Assembly (NCBI GenBank): GCA_934157035.1
Contig: CAKPHG010000003.1
Coordinates: forward strand, 124,001 to 188,000
Direction: 5' to 3'
DNA from: an uncultured Clostridia bacterium
GTDB taxonomy: Bacteria; Bacillota; Clostridia; TANB77; CAG-508
Length of the DNA: 64,000 bases
Position numbers and translations under genes: made by a program. Shown in pieces: positions 15,857 through 23,957 of this stretch. The number at the start of each line of letters is the position of its first letter. Positions within the stretch are counted from its first letter, which is position 1. A model generated the notes under the pieces. The model had not been told where the DNA came from and made no database searches. It saw only the letters and a list, made by a program, of their open reading frames with translations.

Positions 15857-16417
15857 ATGACAGCACTTATTATAATTCTAGTCGTTGTTGCTCTTATAGC
15901 TTTATTTGTTATTAGTGTATACAATGGATTAGTAAAATCAAGACAAAAAGTAAAAAATGCTTGGAGTCAAATTGAAGTACAACTTCAAAGAAGATTTGAT
16001 TTAATTCCTAATTTAGTAGAATGTGTAAAAGGTTACATGGCACATGAATCTGACGTATTAGAGAAAGTAACTTCTCTTCGTTCTTCTTGGGCAAATGCTA
16101 AAGGAATTGAAGAAAAAGCAAGCCTAGATAATCAATTATCTGGCGCTTTAAAAACTATTATGGCAGTTTCTGAAAACTACCCAGATTTAAAAGCAAATAC
16201 AAACTTTACTGATTTACAAAACAATTTAAAAGAAACTGAAAATAAAATTTCTTTTTCTAGACAATTTTACAATGACACTGTTACAATGTATAATACTAAA
16301 ATTGAAGTATTCCCAGATAACATTGTAGCTTCTATGTTTAATTTCAAAGCTGAACCATTATTTAATGTAGATAATGATGAAGTAAGAAAAAATGTTAAAG
16401 TTGATTTTAATAAATAA
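15857..16417 (+). CDS. lemA: LemA family protein
   Basis: 186 residues. The N-terminal membrane helix (about 2-25) is followed by the family signature YNGLVKSRQKVKNAWSQIEV and QLQRRFDLIPNLVECVKGYM (about 48-67), then a long helical bundle ending FNFKAEPLF. LemA proteins are membrane-anchored with an all-helical domain; their function is unclear. The gene is 120 bases after the DUF2207 gene, with AGGAGG before the ATG, and ends at a GC-rich terminator. The intervening REP-like element may separate or weaken co-transcription. Confidence 0.95.
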   Translation: MTALIIILVVVALIALFVISVYNGLVKSRQKVKNAWSQIEVQLQRRFDLIPNLVECVKGYMAHESDVLEKVTSLRSSWANAKGIEEKASLDNQLSGALKTIMAVSENYPDLKANTNFTDLQNNLKETENKISFSRQFYNDTVTMYNTKIEVFPDNIVASMFNFKAEPLFNVDNDEVRKNVKVDFNK

Positions 16418-16424
16418 AAGTTAA

Positions 16425-16454
16425 GGACCAACCTATATAGGTTGGTCCTCTTTT
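16425..16454 (+). terminator. Terminator after lemA
   Basis: Perfect GGACCAACC / GGTTGGTCC stem with a six-base loop and a following T-run. Confidence 0.85.
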
Positions 16455-16469
16455 GGGTACTTTTTGGAA

Positions 16470-16817
16470 TTACTTTCTACAATAAGGTAACAACTTTTCC
16501 CTGTCCATTACCTGTAACGCCTCATTGAGATCATCTCTGATTCTTTTTGCTTCTTTCTTCGCTTCTTCTATAGAAACTTCTCCAGAGCAAACTTTACGAA
16601 GCTTGTCTTTTAACTTAGCTGCTTCTTTTTCAAAGATTTTGAATTTTGGCATTTTGTTTATATACGGTATGCCAATTTCCTTTCTCAAATCACTCTCTTC
16701 ATTGCAAACATCTAATGTTGATACAATATTACCCATTAGAGTTTGTGCCGTTTCGAGTTCGGAGTACAAAAGCGCTGCTTTGTACATTAAAGGGTTACAA
16801 TTGTTCCGTCTTTCCAT
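16470..16817 (-). CDS. Unrecognised orphan helical protein
   Basis: 115 residues, soluble, predicted mostly helical and coiled (EKEAAKLKDKLRKVCSGE, then EEAKKEAKRIRDDLNEAL). Cys residues lie near both ends. Codon use is less A/T-rich than in neighbours (GAG, CTC, CGT appear), as in the orphans at 8984 and 63507. AGAGAGG precedes the ATG. It is monocistronic, with a strong promoter and a structured leader of about 75 bases. No family is recognised. Confidence 0.6.
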   Translation of the reverse strand: MERRNNCNPLMYKAALLYSELETAQTLMGNIVSTLDVCNEESDLRKEIGIPYINKMPKFKIFEKEAAKLKDKLRKVCSGEVSIEEAKKEAKRIRDDLNEALQVMDREKLLPYCRK

Positions 16818-16922
16818 AAAGGCCTCTCTTTCTGGGGCTACAACCCCTAAAAAAATTAATGTTATGCAGGAGGTTATCCTCTCTACATCTCTATTATATC
16901 ATATTATGCCATAAAGTGTCAA
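16818..16922 (-). promoter_or_regulatory. Promoter with shared palindrome and structured leader
   Basis: Minus strand: TTGACA (16922-16917), an 18-base spacer containing CTTTATGGCATAAT, then TATAAT (16898-16893). The leader can form GAGG-ATAA-CCTC and GGGG-TTGTAG-CCCC hairpins before the RBS. The spacer palindrome matches that at 9472-9500. Confidence 0.6.
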
Positions 16923-16943
16923 TTATGTTAATGTATTTCATTT

Positions 16944-18251
16944 TTATAATTTGATAATTTCTCCTATCAAATCATAACCACTTGCTTTAGTTATTTTACA
17001 TTTAACGAACTTTCCTTCTAGTGCTTTATCTACCATTTCTATATAAATTAATCCATCTATATCTGGTACTTCTCTATAGCTTCTTCCTACATAATATTTT
17101 CCGTCAAATGTCTTTGTTTCTATTAATAATTCTAATTCTTTTCCTACCATTTCTTGCTGAGTTTCACTTGCTATTTTTTGTTGAAGACTCATTATTTTGT
17201 TATATCTGCTTTTCTTTGTCATTGGATGAATTTGATCTTTTAATTTTTCTGCTGGTGTTCCTTCTTCTTTAGAAAAACTAAATGCCCCTAATCTTTCAAA
17301 TCTTGCTTCTTTAACAAAATCGTACAATTCCTCAAAATCTTCTTTGGTCTCGCCTGGAAATCCTACCATTACTGTTGTACGAATTACTACTCCTGGAATT
17401 TCTTTTCTTAATCTTTTTATTAAATTTCTTATTGTTTCTCCATTGCTTTTTCTATTCATTCTTTTTAAAACACTATTAGATATATGTTGAATTGGAATAT
17501 CAAAGTATTTGCAGATTTTATCTTCATTTTTTACAACTTCTATTAATTCGTCTGTAATTGTTTCTGGATATGCATATAAGAATCTAATCCATTTTAATTT
17601 TTCTATTTTGCAAAGTTCCTTAAGTAATTCTGCTAGTTTAGATTCTCCATATATATCTATTCCATATTTTGTAGTGTCTTGTGCTATTATGATTAGTTCT
17701 TCATAGCCCTCATTTACAAGCTTTTTAGCCTCTTCAATTACTTCTTCCATTTTTCTACTTACAAATGGTCCACGTATTTTTGGTATTGCACAATATGTAC
17801 AGAAATTACTACATCCTTCTGCTATTCTTAAATATGCAAAATTATTTCCTGTTGTAATTACTCTATCTAAAAAGTCTAAGTTATTTTTATTTTCTTTTTC
17901 TGACTTTAATATTGTTTCTATTTGCTCCCATATTGTGCTATATGAACTATATTTTATCCATAAATCTACTTCTGGAATTGCTTTTGAAAGTTCTTCTTTA
18001 TATCTTTCTACTAGACATCCCATTACTATTAGATATTTACATCTTTTTTTCTTATATTCTGCCATTTCTAAAATAGTGTTTATTGCCTCTTCTTTTGCTG
18101 GTCCTATAAATCCACATGTATTTATTACCAACACATCCGCTTCTTCTTCATTATTTACTATTTTGTATCCATTTTCTTTAAATAGCCCTATTACCATTTC
18201 TGTATCTACTAAATTTTTACTGCATCCTAAATGTACAAATCCTACGTTCAT
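16944..18251 (-). CDS. rimO: RimO, ribosomal protein S12 methylthiotransferase
   Basis: Radical-SAM enzyme that adds a methylthio group to a conserved Asp of ribosomal protein uS12, using two iron-sulfur clusters. The N-terminal UPF0004 domain has HLGCSKNLVDTE (about 7-18), whose SKNLVD pattern separates RimO from MiaB, plus TCGF (about 45-48) and GCLVER (about 78-83). The radical-SAM motif CSNFCTYCAIP lies at about 146-156, and a TRAM domain occupies about 370-435. The length (435) is standard. First gene of a minus-strand run is further up (hslO); rimO is its last member. Confidence 0.96.
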   Translation of the reverse strand: MNVGFVHLGCSKNLVDTEMVIGLFKENGYKIVNNEEEADVLVINTCGFIGPAKEEAINTILEMAEYKKKRCKYLIVMGCLVERYKEELSKAIPEVDLWIKYSSYSTIWEQIETILKSEKENKNNLDFLDRVITTGNNFAYLRIAEGCSNFCTYCAIPKIRGPFVSRKMEEVIEEAKKLVNEGYEELIIIAQDTTKYGIDIYGESKLAELLKELCKIEKLKWIRFLYAYPETITDELIEVVKNEDKICKYFDIPIQHISNSVLKRMNRKSNGETIRNLIKRLRKEIPGVVIRTTVMVGFPGETKEDFEELYDFVKEARFERLGAFSFSKEEGTPAEKLKDQIHPMTKKSRYNKIMSLQQKIASETQQEMVGKELELLIETKTFDGKYYVGRSYREVPDIDGLIYIEMVDKALEGKFVKCKITKASGYDLIGEIIKL

Positions 18252-18331
18252 TTTATTATTTCATTCCTCTCTTTTTGTTTCAACTTATACCATTATTTTA
18301 AGGAATATCTTTTGATATTCCTCCTTACTTT

Positions 18332-18976
18332 TTATCTTTCTTCTTCCTCTGTTATTCTTACATCTTTTTTTCTTTGTATGTATTCAATAATTTCATTTAC
18401 ACATTTTTCTAAATCATAATTTTCAAATGTTTCAAATTTTGAAATTCCTGCCTCTTTTAATTTTTCTTCTGAAAAATCTATATTATCGGCTTTTAATCTT
18501 CTTTCCATTTCTTCAAAATTTGGTTTTGCTTGTTGATTTTCTCTTGCAGTTGCTCTTTTTCTTCTTTCATCTTCACTTATGCAAATATATACAGGTACCA
18601 TTTTTAAGTCTTTTTCTGGATGATTCTTTAGATATTTCAAAATACTCGTATAAGACTCTAAAGTTCCTATACTTAAAAAGTCTCCATCTTGTTTCCATTG
18701 ATCATCTGCTATTGTTGCATATATCCAAATGTCTTTCTCACCATTCTTATTTATTACATTGTAATTTCTGTTTTCCATTACTTTTTGTTCATTTTCCAAT
18801 TTGTTAAATTCTTCTCTTGTTATAAAATTATATTCTCTACCTTGAGCTTCTCCTTCTCTCATAGGTCTTGTTGTATAAGGAATATACAAATTTGTATCTA
18901 TTTTTTCTTTTACTTTTTGATATATAGTATCTTTTCCTGCTGAACTTTTTCCCATTATATAAATAAGATTTGACAT
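18332..18976 (-). CDS. gmk: Guanylate kinase-like protein
   Basis: P-loop kinase of the GMP kinase family (GMP to GDP). The Walker A variant GKSSAGKD is at about residues 9-16 and the GMP-binding region YTTRPMREGEAQGREYNF is at about 35-52. The lid and a charged C-terminus rich in Glu/Arg follow. At 214 residues it is slightly longer than typical, and the GMP-site residues after REYNF are less conserved, so it may be a divergent paralogue rather than the housekeeping enzyme. It sits between rimO and rng. Confidence 0.75.
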   Translation of the reverse strand: MSNLIYIMGKSSAGKDTIYQKVKEKIDTNLYIPYTTRPMREGEAQGREYNFITREEFNKLENEQKVMENRNYNVINKNGEKDIWIYATIADDQWKQDGDFLSIGTLESYTSILKYLKNHPEKDLKMVPVYICISEDERRKRATARENQQAKPNFEEMERRLKADNIDFSEEKLKEAGISKFETFENYDLEKCVNEIIEYIQRKKDVRITEEEER

Positions 18977-18991
18977 TTTTTAGTCCTCCTT

Positions 18992-20185
18992 TTATTCCTC
19001 ACTAAATATATGCTTTCTTGTTATTTCTAATAAACTTAACTTAGTAAATTCCATTACTTGTGTTTTTGCTCTGTCTTCTTTTAGCTTTTCTTTTAACAGC
19101 TCTATTATTTCTTCTTTACTACTTTCTTCATTCATATCTATGTAATCTATAATAATTATTCCACCTATATCTCGTAGTCTTAGTTGTTTTGCAATTTCAA
19201 TACTTGCTTCTTTATTTACTTTTAATGCTGTTTTTTCTATATTTTCTTTTCCAGTAAATTTTCCTGAGTTTACATCTATTGCAGTTAATGCTTCTGTTTT
19301 ATCTATTGTGATAAATCCTCCACATTTAAGCCATATTTTTCTATTTGATATTTTTTCTATTTGACTATTTAAATCATATCTATTTTCTAGTCCTTCTTCT
19401 ACAAGTTCTACTTTTATTGTTACATCTTCTTGCAATCTTTTTAAAATTTGTTCTATTTCTTTTTGTAATTCTTTATTATTTACGTATATTTTTTCTAGTT
19501 TATTGTCTGCAATATCTAATAAAATTTTCTCTAAAATTGTATCACTCTTTTTTATTATTTTTGGTACTTTATCATCTGAATTTAAAAATTCTTTTTGTAT
19601 ATTTTCCAATTCTTTTAAAGTATTTTCTATATTCTTTTTTATTTTACTTTCTTCTTTTCCTTTTGCTGCTGTTCGAATTATAATGCCTATTTTTTTATTT
19701 TTTTTAACACTCCCTACTATGCTTATTAGTCTGTTTCTTTCTTCCTCATTTTCTATTTTTTGAGAAACTGTAATAAAATCATTTTCAGGAAGGACTACAA
19801 CAAATCTTCCTGCTATTTGTATATTAGTGCTTACTCTAGCGCCTTTTATATTGTTACTATCTTTTTTTACTTGTACTAGCACTTTTTGATTTGGTTTTAT
19901 ATAATCTTTTATTTTATAGTTTTCTAATTCTTCTTTCTTGTTTCCTGTAACATTACTTTTTTTAGGCAGTATGTCTCTTATATGCAAAAATGCATTTTTT
20001 TCTGCTCCTATATCTACAAATGCCGCTTGCATTCCTATTAAAACATCTGTAACTTTGCCTATATAAATATTACCCTCTAAACGCTTTTTGTCTTCTCTTT
20101 CTTTGTAATGCTCTTTTAAAACGCCTTCTTCTAATATACTAATTTCTTTTAAATCTTGTTTTTGAACAACAATTAATTCTTGCAT
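18992..20185 (-). CDS. rng: Ribonuclease G/E family protein (short form)
   Basis: Endoribonuclease of the RNase E/G family, acting in rRNA and mRNA processing. The N-terminal S1 domain (about 35-125) contains GNIYIGKVTDVLIGMQAAFV and the ribonuclease core carries ALTAIDVNSGKFTGKENIE and IIIIDYIDM, whose Asp residues bind the catalytic Mg2+. The protein ends at EITRKHIFSEE, right after the TRK motif. The 397 residues therefore lack the CPxCxG zinc link and the small domain of longer enzymes. Neighbours pth and gmk suggest a housekeeping operon. Confidence 0.88.
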   Translation of the reverse strand: MQELIVVQKQDLKEISILEEGVLKEHYKEREDKKRLEGNIYIGKVTDVLIGMQAAFVDIGAEKNAFLHIRDILPKKSNVTGNKKEELENYKIKDYIKPNQKVLVQVKKDSNNIKGARVSTNIQIAGRFVVVLPENDFITVSQKIENEEERNRLISIVGSVKKNKKIGIIIRTAAKGKEESKIKKNIENTLKELENIQKEFLNSDDKVPKIIKKSDTILEKILLDIADNKLEKIYVNNKELQKEIEQILKRLQEDVTIKVELVEEGLENRYDLNSQIEKISNRKIWLKCGGFITIDKTEALTAIDVNSGKFTGKENIEKTALKVNKEASIEIAKQLRLRDIGGIIIIDYIDMNEESSKEEIIELLKEKLKEDRAKTQVMEFTKLSLLEITRKHIFSEE

Positions 20186-20216
20186 ACCTAATCTTATTTT
20201 TCAAACCTTTCATTTC

Positions 20217-20774
20217 TTAGTTAAACTTATTCATAGCATTATCTATTCCATCTTTTATAATTGAAATCATTGCTTTTGCAGCTTTTGTAGTTCCTTCATC
20301 TAATGTATTTCTTTCTTCTTCTGGAATGGCACCTATAACATAATTTATTATATCGTCTTTATATTCAGGTTTTCCTATTCCTACTCTAATTCGTGCAAAG
20401 TCTTCCGTTTGAAGTTCTGCAACAACAGATTTCATCCCATTGTGTGAGCCGCTACTTCCTTTTTTTCTAATTTTTATCTTTCCTGGTTCAATATCAATAT
20501 CATCATATATAACAAAAATATTTTTCATTGGAATTTTGTAAAAATTAACAACTTGAACAATTGATTTTCCGCTTAAATTCATATAAGTTTGAGGTTTTAA
20601 TAAAATGACTTTTTCATTTTCTATAAAACCTTCACCATACAATGCATCAAATTTTTTCTTATTAACTTCAATATTATATTCCTTTGCTATTTTATTTATA
20701 GTATTAAATCCCATATTGTGTCTTGTCTTACTATAATCTTCTTCAGGATTTCCAAGTCCTACTATTAAATACAT
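20217..20774 (-). CDS. pth: Peptidyl-tRNA hydrolase
   Basis: Recycles peptidyl-tRNA released from stalled ribosomes by cleaving the ester bond. Motifs VGLGNPEEDYSKTRHNMGF (catalytic His about 20), KPQTYMNLSG (about 60-69), YDDIDIEPGKIKIRKKGSSG (Asp about 91) and SHNGMKS are all canonical. Length 185 is normal. It follows hslO by eight bases on the same strand. Confidence 0.97.
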   Translation of the reverse strand: MYLIVGLGNPEEDYSKTRHNMGFNTINKIAKEYNIEVNKKKFDALYGEGFIENEKVILLKPQTYMNLSGKSIVQVVNFYKIPMKNIFVIYDDIDIEPGKIKIRKKGSSGSHNGMKSVVAELQTEDFARIRVGIGKPEYKDDIINYVIGAIPEEERNTLDEGTTKAAKAMISIIKDGIDNAMNKFN

Positions 20775-20782
20775 TTTTCCTC

Positions 20783-21652
20783 CTATCCAATAAGCTTCTT
20801 TAAATCTTCTTCATTGAATTCATATTTTTTATTACAGAAATGACAAACTATTTCTGCCTTTTTATCTTCTTCTAATATCTTTGATAGTTCTTCTTTTCCT
20901 ACTGTTTTTAAGGCTGTTTCCATTTTTTCTTTTGAGCAATTACATTTATATTCTGGCTTTCTTTCATCTTTTAGCACTTTTATATTTGCATCACCTGTTA
21001 TATCTTTTGCTATATCTAATAAACTCATTTTTTCGTCTAACATTTGGCTTATTGGCTTTGCTTCTGCGAGTCTATTTTCTAATATAAATAGTTCATCTTC
21101 TGTGGCATCTGGCATTGATGTTACTATAAATCCTCCTGCACTTTTTACGCCATTTTTATCTACAAGAACACCTAAGGCTACTGCAGTATTCTTTTGTTCT
21201 GATATATAATAATAATTTGCGAAATCTTCTGCAATTTCTCCTGTTACTAACTTTGACATTCCAACGTATGGTTCTTTTAGTCCTATATCTTTTATTACAT
21301 ATAAAAATCCATCTTTTCCTACCGCTGTTCCTACATCTAATTTTCCATCTTTTCTTAATGGTACATCTACTGCTGGATTTGTTACATATCCTTTTACCTT
21401 TAAATTACTATCTGATGTTACTATAATACTTCCTATTGGTCCATTTCCTTTTATTTGTAGAGTTAAGCTATCTTCTGCCTCTTTTGTGTTGGATGACATT
21501 AGTACAGCCATTGTTAAACATCTACCAAGTACTGCCGTTGCAACTGGACTTAAGTCATGTATTTTTCTTGCTTCTTCTACTAATTCTGTAGTTGAAACAC
21601 AAGTTATATTTATTTTTCCGTTATATGCTAAAAATTTCTCTATTTTATCCAC
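20783..21652 (-). CDS. hslO: Hsp33 redox-regulated chaperonin
   Basis: Holdase chaperone activated by oxidation and unfolding. The N-terminal substrate-binding domain includes SPVATAVLGRCLTMAVLMSS (about 34-53). The C-terminal switch carries four zinc-ligating Cys in CNCSKE (about 236-241) and CHFCNKKYEF (about 268-277), a CxC...CxxC arrangement typical of Hsp33. Length 289 is standard. ATG start; it heads the hslO-pth-rng-gmk-rimO run. Confidence 0.96.
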   Translation of the reverse strand: MDKIEKFLAYNGKINITCVSTTELVEEARKIHDLSPVATAVLGRCLTMAVLMSSNTKEAEDSLTLQIKGNGPIGSIIVTSDSNLKVKGYVTNPAVDVPLRKDGKLDVGTAVGKDGFLYVIKDIGLKEPYVGMSKLVTGEIAEDFANYYYISEQKNTAVALGVLVDKNGVKSAGGFIVTSMPDATEDELFILENRLAEAKPISQMLDEKMSLLDIAKDITGDANIKVLKDERKPEYKCNCSKEKMETALKTVGKEELSKILEEDKKAEIVCHFCNKKYEFNEEDLKKLIG

Positions 21653-21683
21653 TTTTACTAATATTCCTTTCCTTAATAGTTTT

Positions 21684-22025
21684 TTATTTTTCTACTTCTT
21701 TTTCTTCAGTACAAATCAAAAACACTTTATCATCAAATCCGCCTCTTGTAGCTTTTTTCTCTTCTTTCACTTTCTTTATTTCTTCTAAAGATATATTTCT
21801 ATTTTTTATAATAGATTCCATTACTTCCATAAGATCTGCTATTTCTTCTGTCAATTCTTCTTTTGTTACAGAATTAACAACTTCATTTGCTTCTTCTAGC
21901 AATTTTTCATTTAATGCTTTTTGATACTCTTCATCTTGTAATATTGACATTTGGGTATTTATACCTTTTTTTGCTAAATTTTGAGGAATTTTATCTCTAA
22001 CTAATTTATTCCATTCTTTTATCAT
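21684..22025 (-). CDS. MazG/PRA-PH-like nucleotide pyrophosphohydrolase
   Basis: 113 residues. WNKLVRDKIPQNLAKKG at the front is the conserved phosphoribosyl-ATP pyrophosphohydrolase-like opening. The metal motif follows as KLLEEANEVVNS (about 41-52, ExxE) and EEIADLMEVMESI (about 60-72, ExxD), the all-alpha NTP pyrophosphatase pattern. No his genes are nearby, so a house-cleaning nucleotide hydrolase is more likely than histidine synthesis. RBS GGAG lies before the ATG. Confidence 0.82.
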   Translation of the reverse strand: MIKEWNKLVRDKIPQNLAKKGINTQMSILQDEEYQKALNEKLLEEANEVVNSVTKEELTEEIADLMEVMESIIKNRNISLEEIKKVKEEKKATRGGFDDKVFLICTEEKEVEK

Positions 22026-22217
22026 ATTATATTTTCTCCTTCAATTTTTTCACATTATATCATATTTTTTGTTAAATTCATAGTATTACGCAAAAAAAGA
22101 CATCTTATATAAATTAGTTTGGAATACTTTTTACTGTTTCCACATATTACCTTTGATTTTTATGTATATTTTATGTTAATATAATATTAGATACAAAAGA
22201 AAGTTGAGGTCTTTTTT

Positions 22218-22475
22218 ATGAATTTTATAGAAAAGTTAGTTAATAAATACAAAAATTTAGATAGTAAAATAAAGAAAATTATGAATATAGGAATACTTTT
22301 ATCTTTTACTTTATGTCTTGTTTCTTCTAGTATTCTTTTTACATACGAAGCAATTATTCCTATTCCTTCTTTGTTCTATATTGGTATTTCTTTATTTAGA
22401 ACAAGTTTAATGTTTATTTGTATGTTTCTTATGTGTGCTATTGGTTTTGATAGTATGAAAGATGTATTAAATTAA
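22218..22475 (+). CDS. Small two-helix membrane protein
   Basis: 85 residues. Lys-rich N-terminal 20, then two hydrophobic segments (about 23-45 and 50-75). Unrecognised. A weak GAGGTC-type RBS lies before the ATG, and a perfect terminator follows immediately, so it is a free-standing transcription unit convergent with gatB. Confidence 0.6.
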   Translation: MNFIEKLVNKYKNLDSKIKKIMNIGILLSFTLCLVSSSILFTYEAIIPIPSLFYIGISLFRTSLMFICMFLMCAIGFDSMKDVLN

Positions 22476-22476
22476 T

Positions 22477-22513
22477 AAAAAGCTTAATGTATTCTTCTAC
22501 ATTAAGCTTTTTT
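22477..22513 (+). terminator. Bidirectional terminator, small gene and gatB
   Basis: AAAAGCTTAATGTA / TACATTAAGCTTTT perfect stem, six-base loop, T-run. Confidence 0.85.
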
Positions 22514-22514
22514 A

Positions 22515-23957
22515 CTATTTATTTAATTCTTCTAAGAACATTTTATTAAGCATTTGTGGGTTTGCTTTTCCTTTTGTCTCTTTCATTGCTTGTCCTACTA
22601 AAAAGCCAAGTGCTCTATCTTTTCCTGCTTTAAAATCTGCTATAGATGCTGGATTTGCTTCTAAGATTTTTGCTACTATTTCCTTTATTGCTCCTTCATC
22701 TGAAATTTGAATCCAACCTTTTTCTTTTATTATTTCTTCTGGATCTTTTGGATTTTCAAATAATTCTTCTAGCACTTTTTTACCTATTGCACTGCTTATT
22801 GTTCCTTTGTCTATTAGAATAATCATTTTTGCTAATTGCTCTTCAGTAAATGGAATTGAATCAGCTTCTTCTTCTCTTTCGTTTAATATTCTTGAAACAT
22901 CTGATAATAGCCAGTTTGCAACAGCCTTTGCGTTTTTACATATTTTTTCTGCTCCTTCAAATAAATTAGATAAATATTTTGAAGATGTTAGCATATTACT
23001 ATCTTTTTCAGATAGTCCAAACTCTGTTAAATATCTTTGTTTTCTACTTTCTGGTAATTCTGGTAAATTCTTTTTAATATTTTCTATATATTCTTCAGAT
23101 AATCGAATAGCCACTAAATCTGGTTCTGGGAAATAACGATAATCTTGTGCATCTTCTTTATCTCTCATAGAAAAAGTACGTCCTGACACATCGTCCCATC
23201 TAAGTGTTTCTTGTTCTACTTTTCCGCCCTCTTCTAATAATTCAATTTGTCTATCTGCTTCATATTCAATTCCTCTTATAATGCTTCTAAAAGAGTTCAT
23301 GTTTTTCATTTCTGTACGAGTTCCAAATTCTTTAGCTCCTTTTTTTCTAACAGAGACATTAACATCTGCTCTAAAAGAACCTTCTTGCATTTTACAGTCT
23401 GAAACTTCTATATATTCAAGTATTGATTTTAATTTTCTTAAATATTCCTCAACTTCTTTTGTTGATCTTAAGTCTGGCTCAGAAACTATTTCTATTAGAG
23501 GTACTCCTGCTCTGTTTAAATCTACTAAACTTCCTCCTCCAAATTCATTATGGTTTAGCTTACCAGCATCTTCTTCTATATGAATACGTAGTATTCTTAT
23601 TTTCTTTTTATTTCCTTCTTCATCTTCTATTTCAACATATCCATGTTCGCAAAGTGGTTTATCAAATTGTGATATTTGGTAAGATTTTGGAAGATCTGGA
23701 TAAAAGTAATTTTTTCTATCATTTTTGCTATCTCTAGAAATAGTACAATTTGTAGCAAGACCTGCTTTTACTGCATATTCTACTACTTTTTCGTTTAATA
23801 CTGGAAGTGCTCCTGGCATTGCCATACATACTGGACATACATGTGTATTTGGATCTGCTCCAAATTCTGTAGGACAACTACAGAATATTTTTGTTTTTGT
23901 TGAAAGTTCGGCATGAACTTCTAGTCCCATTACTGTTTCATAATCATCTCTTGCCAT
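22515..23957 (-). CDS. gatB: Asp-tRNA(Asn)/Glu-tRNA(Gln) amidotransferase subunit B
   Basis: Kinase and tRNA-binding subunit of GatCAB, which converts Glu-tRNA(Gln) or Asp-tRNA(Asn) to the amide forms. MGLEVHAELSTKTKIFC (about 10-26), the zinc Cys set (CPVCMAMPGALPVLN), LPKSYQISQFDKPL and LIEIVSEPDLRS are hallmark GatB segments. The C-terminal YqeY-like tail is about 330-480. Its ATG overlaps the gatA stop (TAATG), showing translational coupling. With gltX and tRNA-Gln in the same window, the transamidation route fits. Confidence 0.97.
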   Translation of the reverse strand: MARDDYETVMGLEVHAELSTKTKIFCSCPTEFGADPNTHVCPVCMAMPGALPVLNEKVVEYAVKAGLATNCTISRDSKNDRKNYFYPDLPKSYQISQFDKPLCEHGYVEIEDEEGNKKKIRILRIHIEEDAGKLNHNEFGGGSLVDLNRAGVPLIEIVSEPDLRSTKEVEEYLRKLKSILEYIEVSDCKMQEGSFRADVNVSVRKKGAKEFGTRTEMKNMNSFRSIIRGIEYEADRQIELLEEGGKVEQETLRWDDVSGRTFSMRDKEDAQDYRYFPEPDLVAIRLSEEYIENIKKNLPELPESRKQRYLTEFGLSEKDSNMLTSSKYLSNLFEGAEKICKNAKAVANWLLSDVSRILNEREEEADSIPFTEEQLAKMIILIDKGTISSAIGKKVLEELFENPKDPEEIIKEKGWIQISDEGAIKEIVAKILEANPASIADFKAGKDRALGFLVGQAMKETKGKANPQMLNKMFLEELNK

